A stretch of DNA of 5,616 nucleotides, taken from contig JAFYMV010000025.1 in the NCBI GenBank assembly GCA_017548225.1, positions 1-5,616 of the forward strand, given 5' to 3'. Both the position numbers and the translations under genes were made by a program. The notes under the pieces were generated by a model. It saw nothing but the letters and a program-made list of their open reading frames with translations. It did no database searches and was not told the origin of the DNA. The DNA comes from Bacteroidaceae bacterium (lineage in GTDB: Bacteria > Bacteroidota > Bacteroidia > Bacteroidales > Bacteroidaceae). Numbering within the stretch: position 1 is the stretch's first letter; the number at the start of each line of letters is the position of its first letter. Of this stretch, positions 4,933-5,616 are shown one piece after another.

Positions 4933-5616
4933 TTAATTATTCTCTGCGTTGGCTCTATTCTTACGGCTGAACTCGAAGAGTTTCTTTACATAACGCCAAA
5001 AGTAGAGGACATATCGGGGCTTGACACCGTTCTTGCTATAGGCACGGAAATGGTCGGAGATAATGCGACGGTAACTGGACAGACCTGACGAAGAGGCTCC
5101 ACCCATGCGCATGGTGACAAAATCCTTAGCGATGTAGCGGGTGCTTATCTCATTGACATAGATAAGACGGAGGAGATTCTCAAAATCAGCAGCTACACGA
5201 TACGAGGTGTCGAAGGCGCCGTACTTCTCATAACATGCCTTGCGCACATAAAACGAGGGATGAGCAGGCATATACCCCATAAGCATGCGCTTGCGGGTAA
5301 ACCCTCGCGAAGAATAGTAGCGCACTACCTTCGTGGTATCAACCTCATCAACATAATGCACATCACCGTAAATGGCATCGGGGGCATCAGAGGACGAGAA
5401 CGCACGGGCTACCGTAGCTAGGATGTCATCAGAGGTATAGAAGTCATCGGAATTGAGCAAACCTACGACATCACCCGTGGCCATAGCCACACCTTTGTTC
5501 ATGGCATCATAGATGCCACGATCGGGTTCGCTCACCCAGCGCAAGCGTTCACCAAACAGGGGCTCGTACTCGCGGATGATATCTACAGTGCCATCTTTCG
5601 ATGCACCATCGACCAC
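4933..5616 (-). CDS. Family 2 glycosyltransferase, 5' end cut by the window edge
   Basis: This is the C-terminal 227 residues of a GT-A fold, family 2 glycosyltransferase, which transfers a sugar from a nucleotide-sugar donor onto a growing surface glycan at the cytoplasmic side of the membrane. Visible motifs, numbered from the window edge, are DGASKDGT (3-10), SEPDRGIYDAMNKG (29-42), the metal/nucleotide-binding acidic motif NSDD (55-58), AHPSFYVRK (118-126) and an acidic DFE (144-146) near the expected catalytic-base region. This set resembles the WcaE-like subgroup. The first visible codon is GTG, but the motif context (family pattern VVDGAS) shows it is internal. Perhaps 20-30 N-terminal residues lie beyond 5616. 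The tail (about 202-227) is aromatic and basic, which would suit membrane association. The stop is TAA and 81 bp separate it from rmlA. Sugar specificity cannot be read from the sequence. Rhamnose transfer is possible only by context. Confidence 0.93.
   Translation of the reverse strand: MVDGASKDGTVDIIREYEPLFGERLRWVSEPDRGIYDAMNKGVAMATGDVVGLLNSDDFYTSDDILATVARAFSSSDAPDAIYGDVHYVDEVDTTKVVRYYSSRGFTRKRMLMGYMPAHPSFYVRKACYEKYGAFDTSYRVAADFENLLRLIYVNEISTRYIAKDFVTMRMGGASSSGLSSYRRIISDHFRAYSKNGVKPRYVLYFWRYVKKLFEFSRKNRANAENN

Overview
The window is one minus-strand block of surface-polysaccharide genes followed by about 1 kb of gene-free, repeat-rich DNA. The proteins look like Bacteroidales, most likely Prevotellaceae. 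The RmlB segments (for example residues 182-200, and the C-terminal stretch ending YKNR) match what I remember of Bacteroides/Prevotella RmlB. No gene has a convincing Shine-Dalgarno site, which is usual in Bacteroidetes. The degenerate intergenic repeats also fit that group. This assignment is from memory, not from a search.

Transcription runs right to left. A family-2 glycosyltransferase, cut at its 5' end by the window edge (4933-5616), is followed by rmlA (3946-4851), rmlC (3333-3914), rmlD (2378-3331) and rmlB (1071-2258). A strong Rho-independent terminator at about 1005-1047 closes the operon. Together rmlA, rmlB, rmlC and rmlD make the complete four-enzyme route from glucose-1-phosphate to dTDP-L-rhamnose, the donor for rhamnose in capsule, O-antigen or cell-wall glycans. 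The glycosyltransferase upstream points to a larger glycan locus continuing beyond 5616.

Positions 1-1004 hold no gene I can support. The stretch is a mosaic of degenerate repeats: five direct copies of CACGCAGAAT inside longer units, a 55-bp and an 85-bp repeat pair, several small hairpins, and an unbroken 15-unit array with a 7-bp period (357-461).

The most interesting point is that repeat DNA of this intergenic style also sits inside coding sequence without breaking the frame. There are two 7-bp-period tracts in rmlB (1717-1751 and 1843-1877) and one GC-rich imperfect palindrome in rmlD (2660-2701). All three fall where the protein looks longer than its relatives. The gap between rmlD and rmlB (2259-2377) is also built of such repeats and forms the whole rmlB leader.
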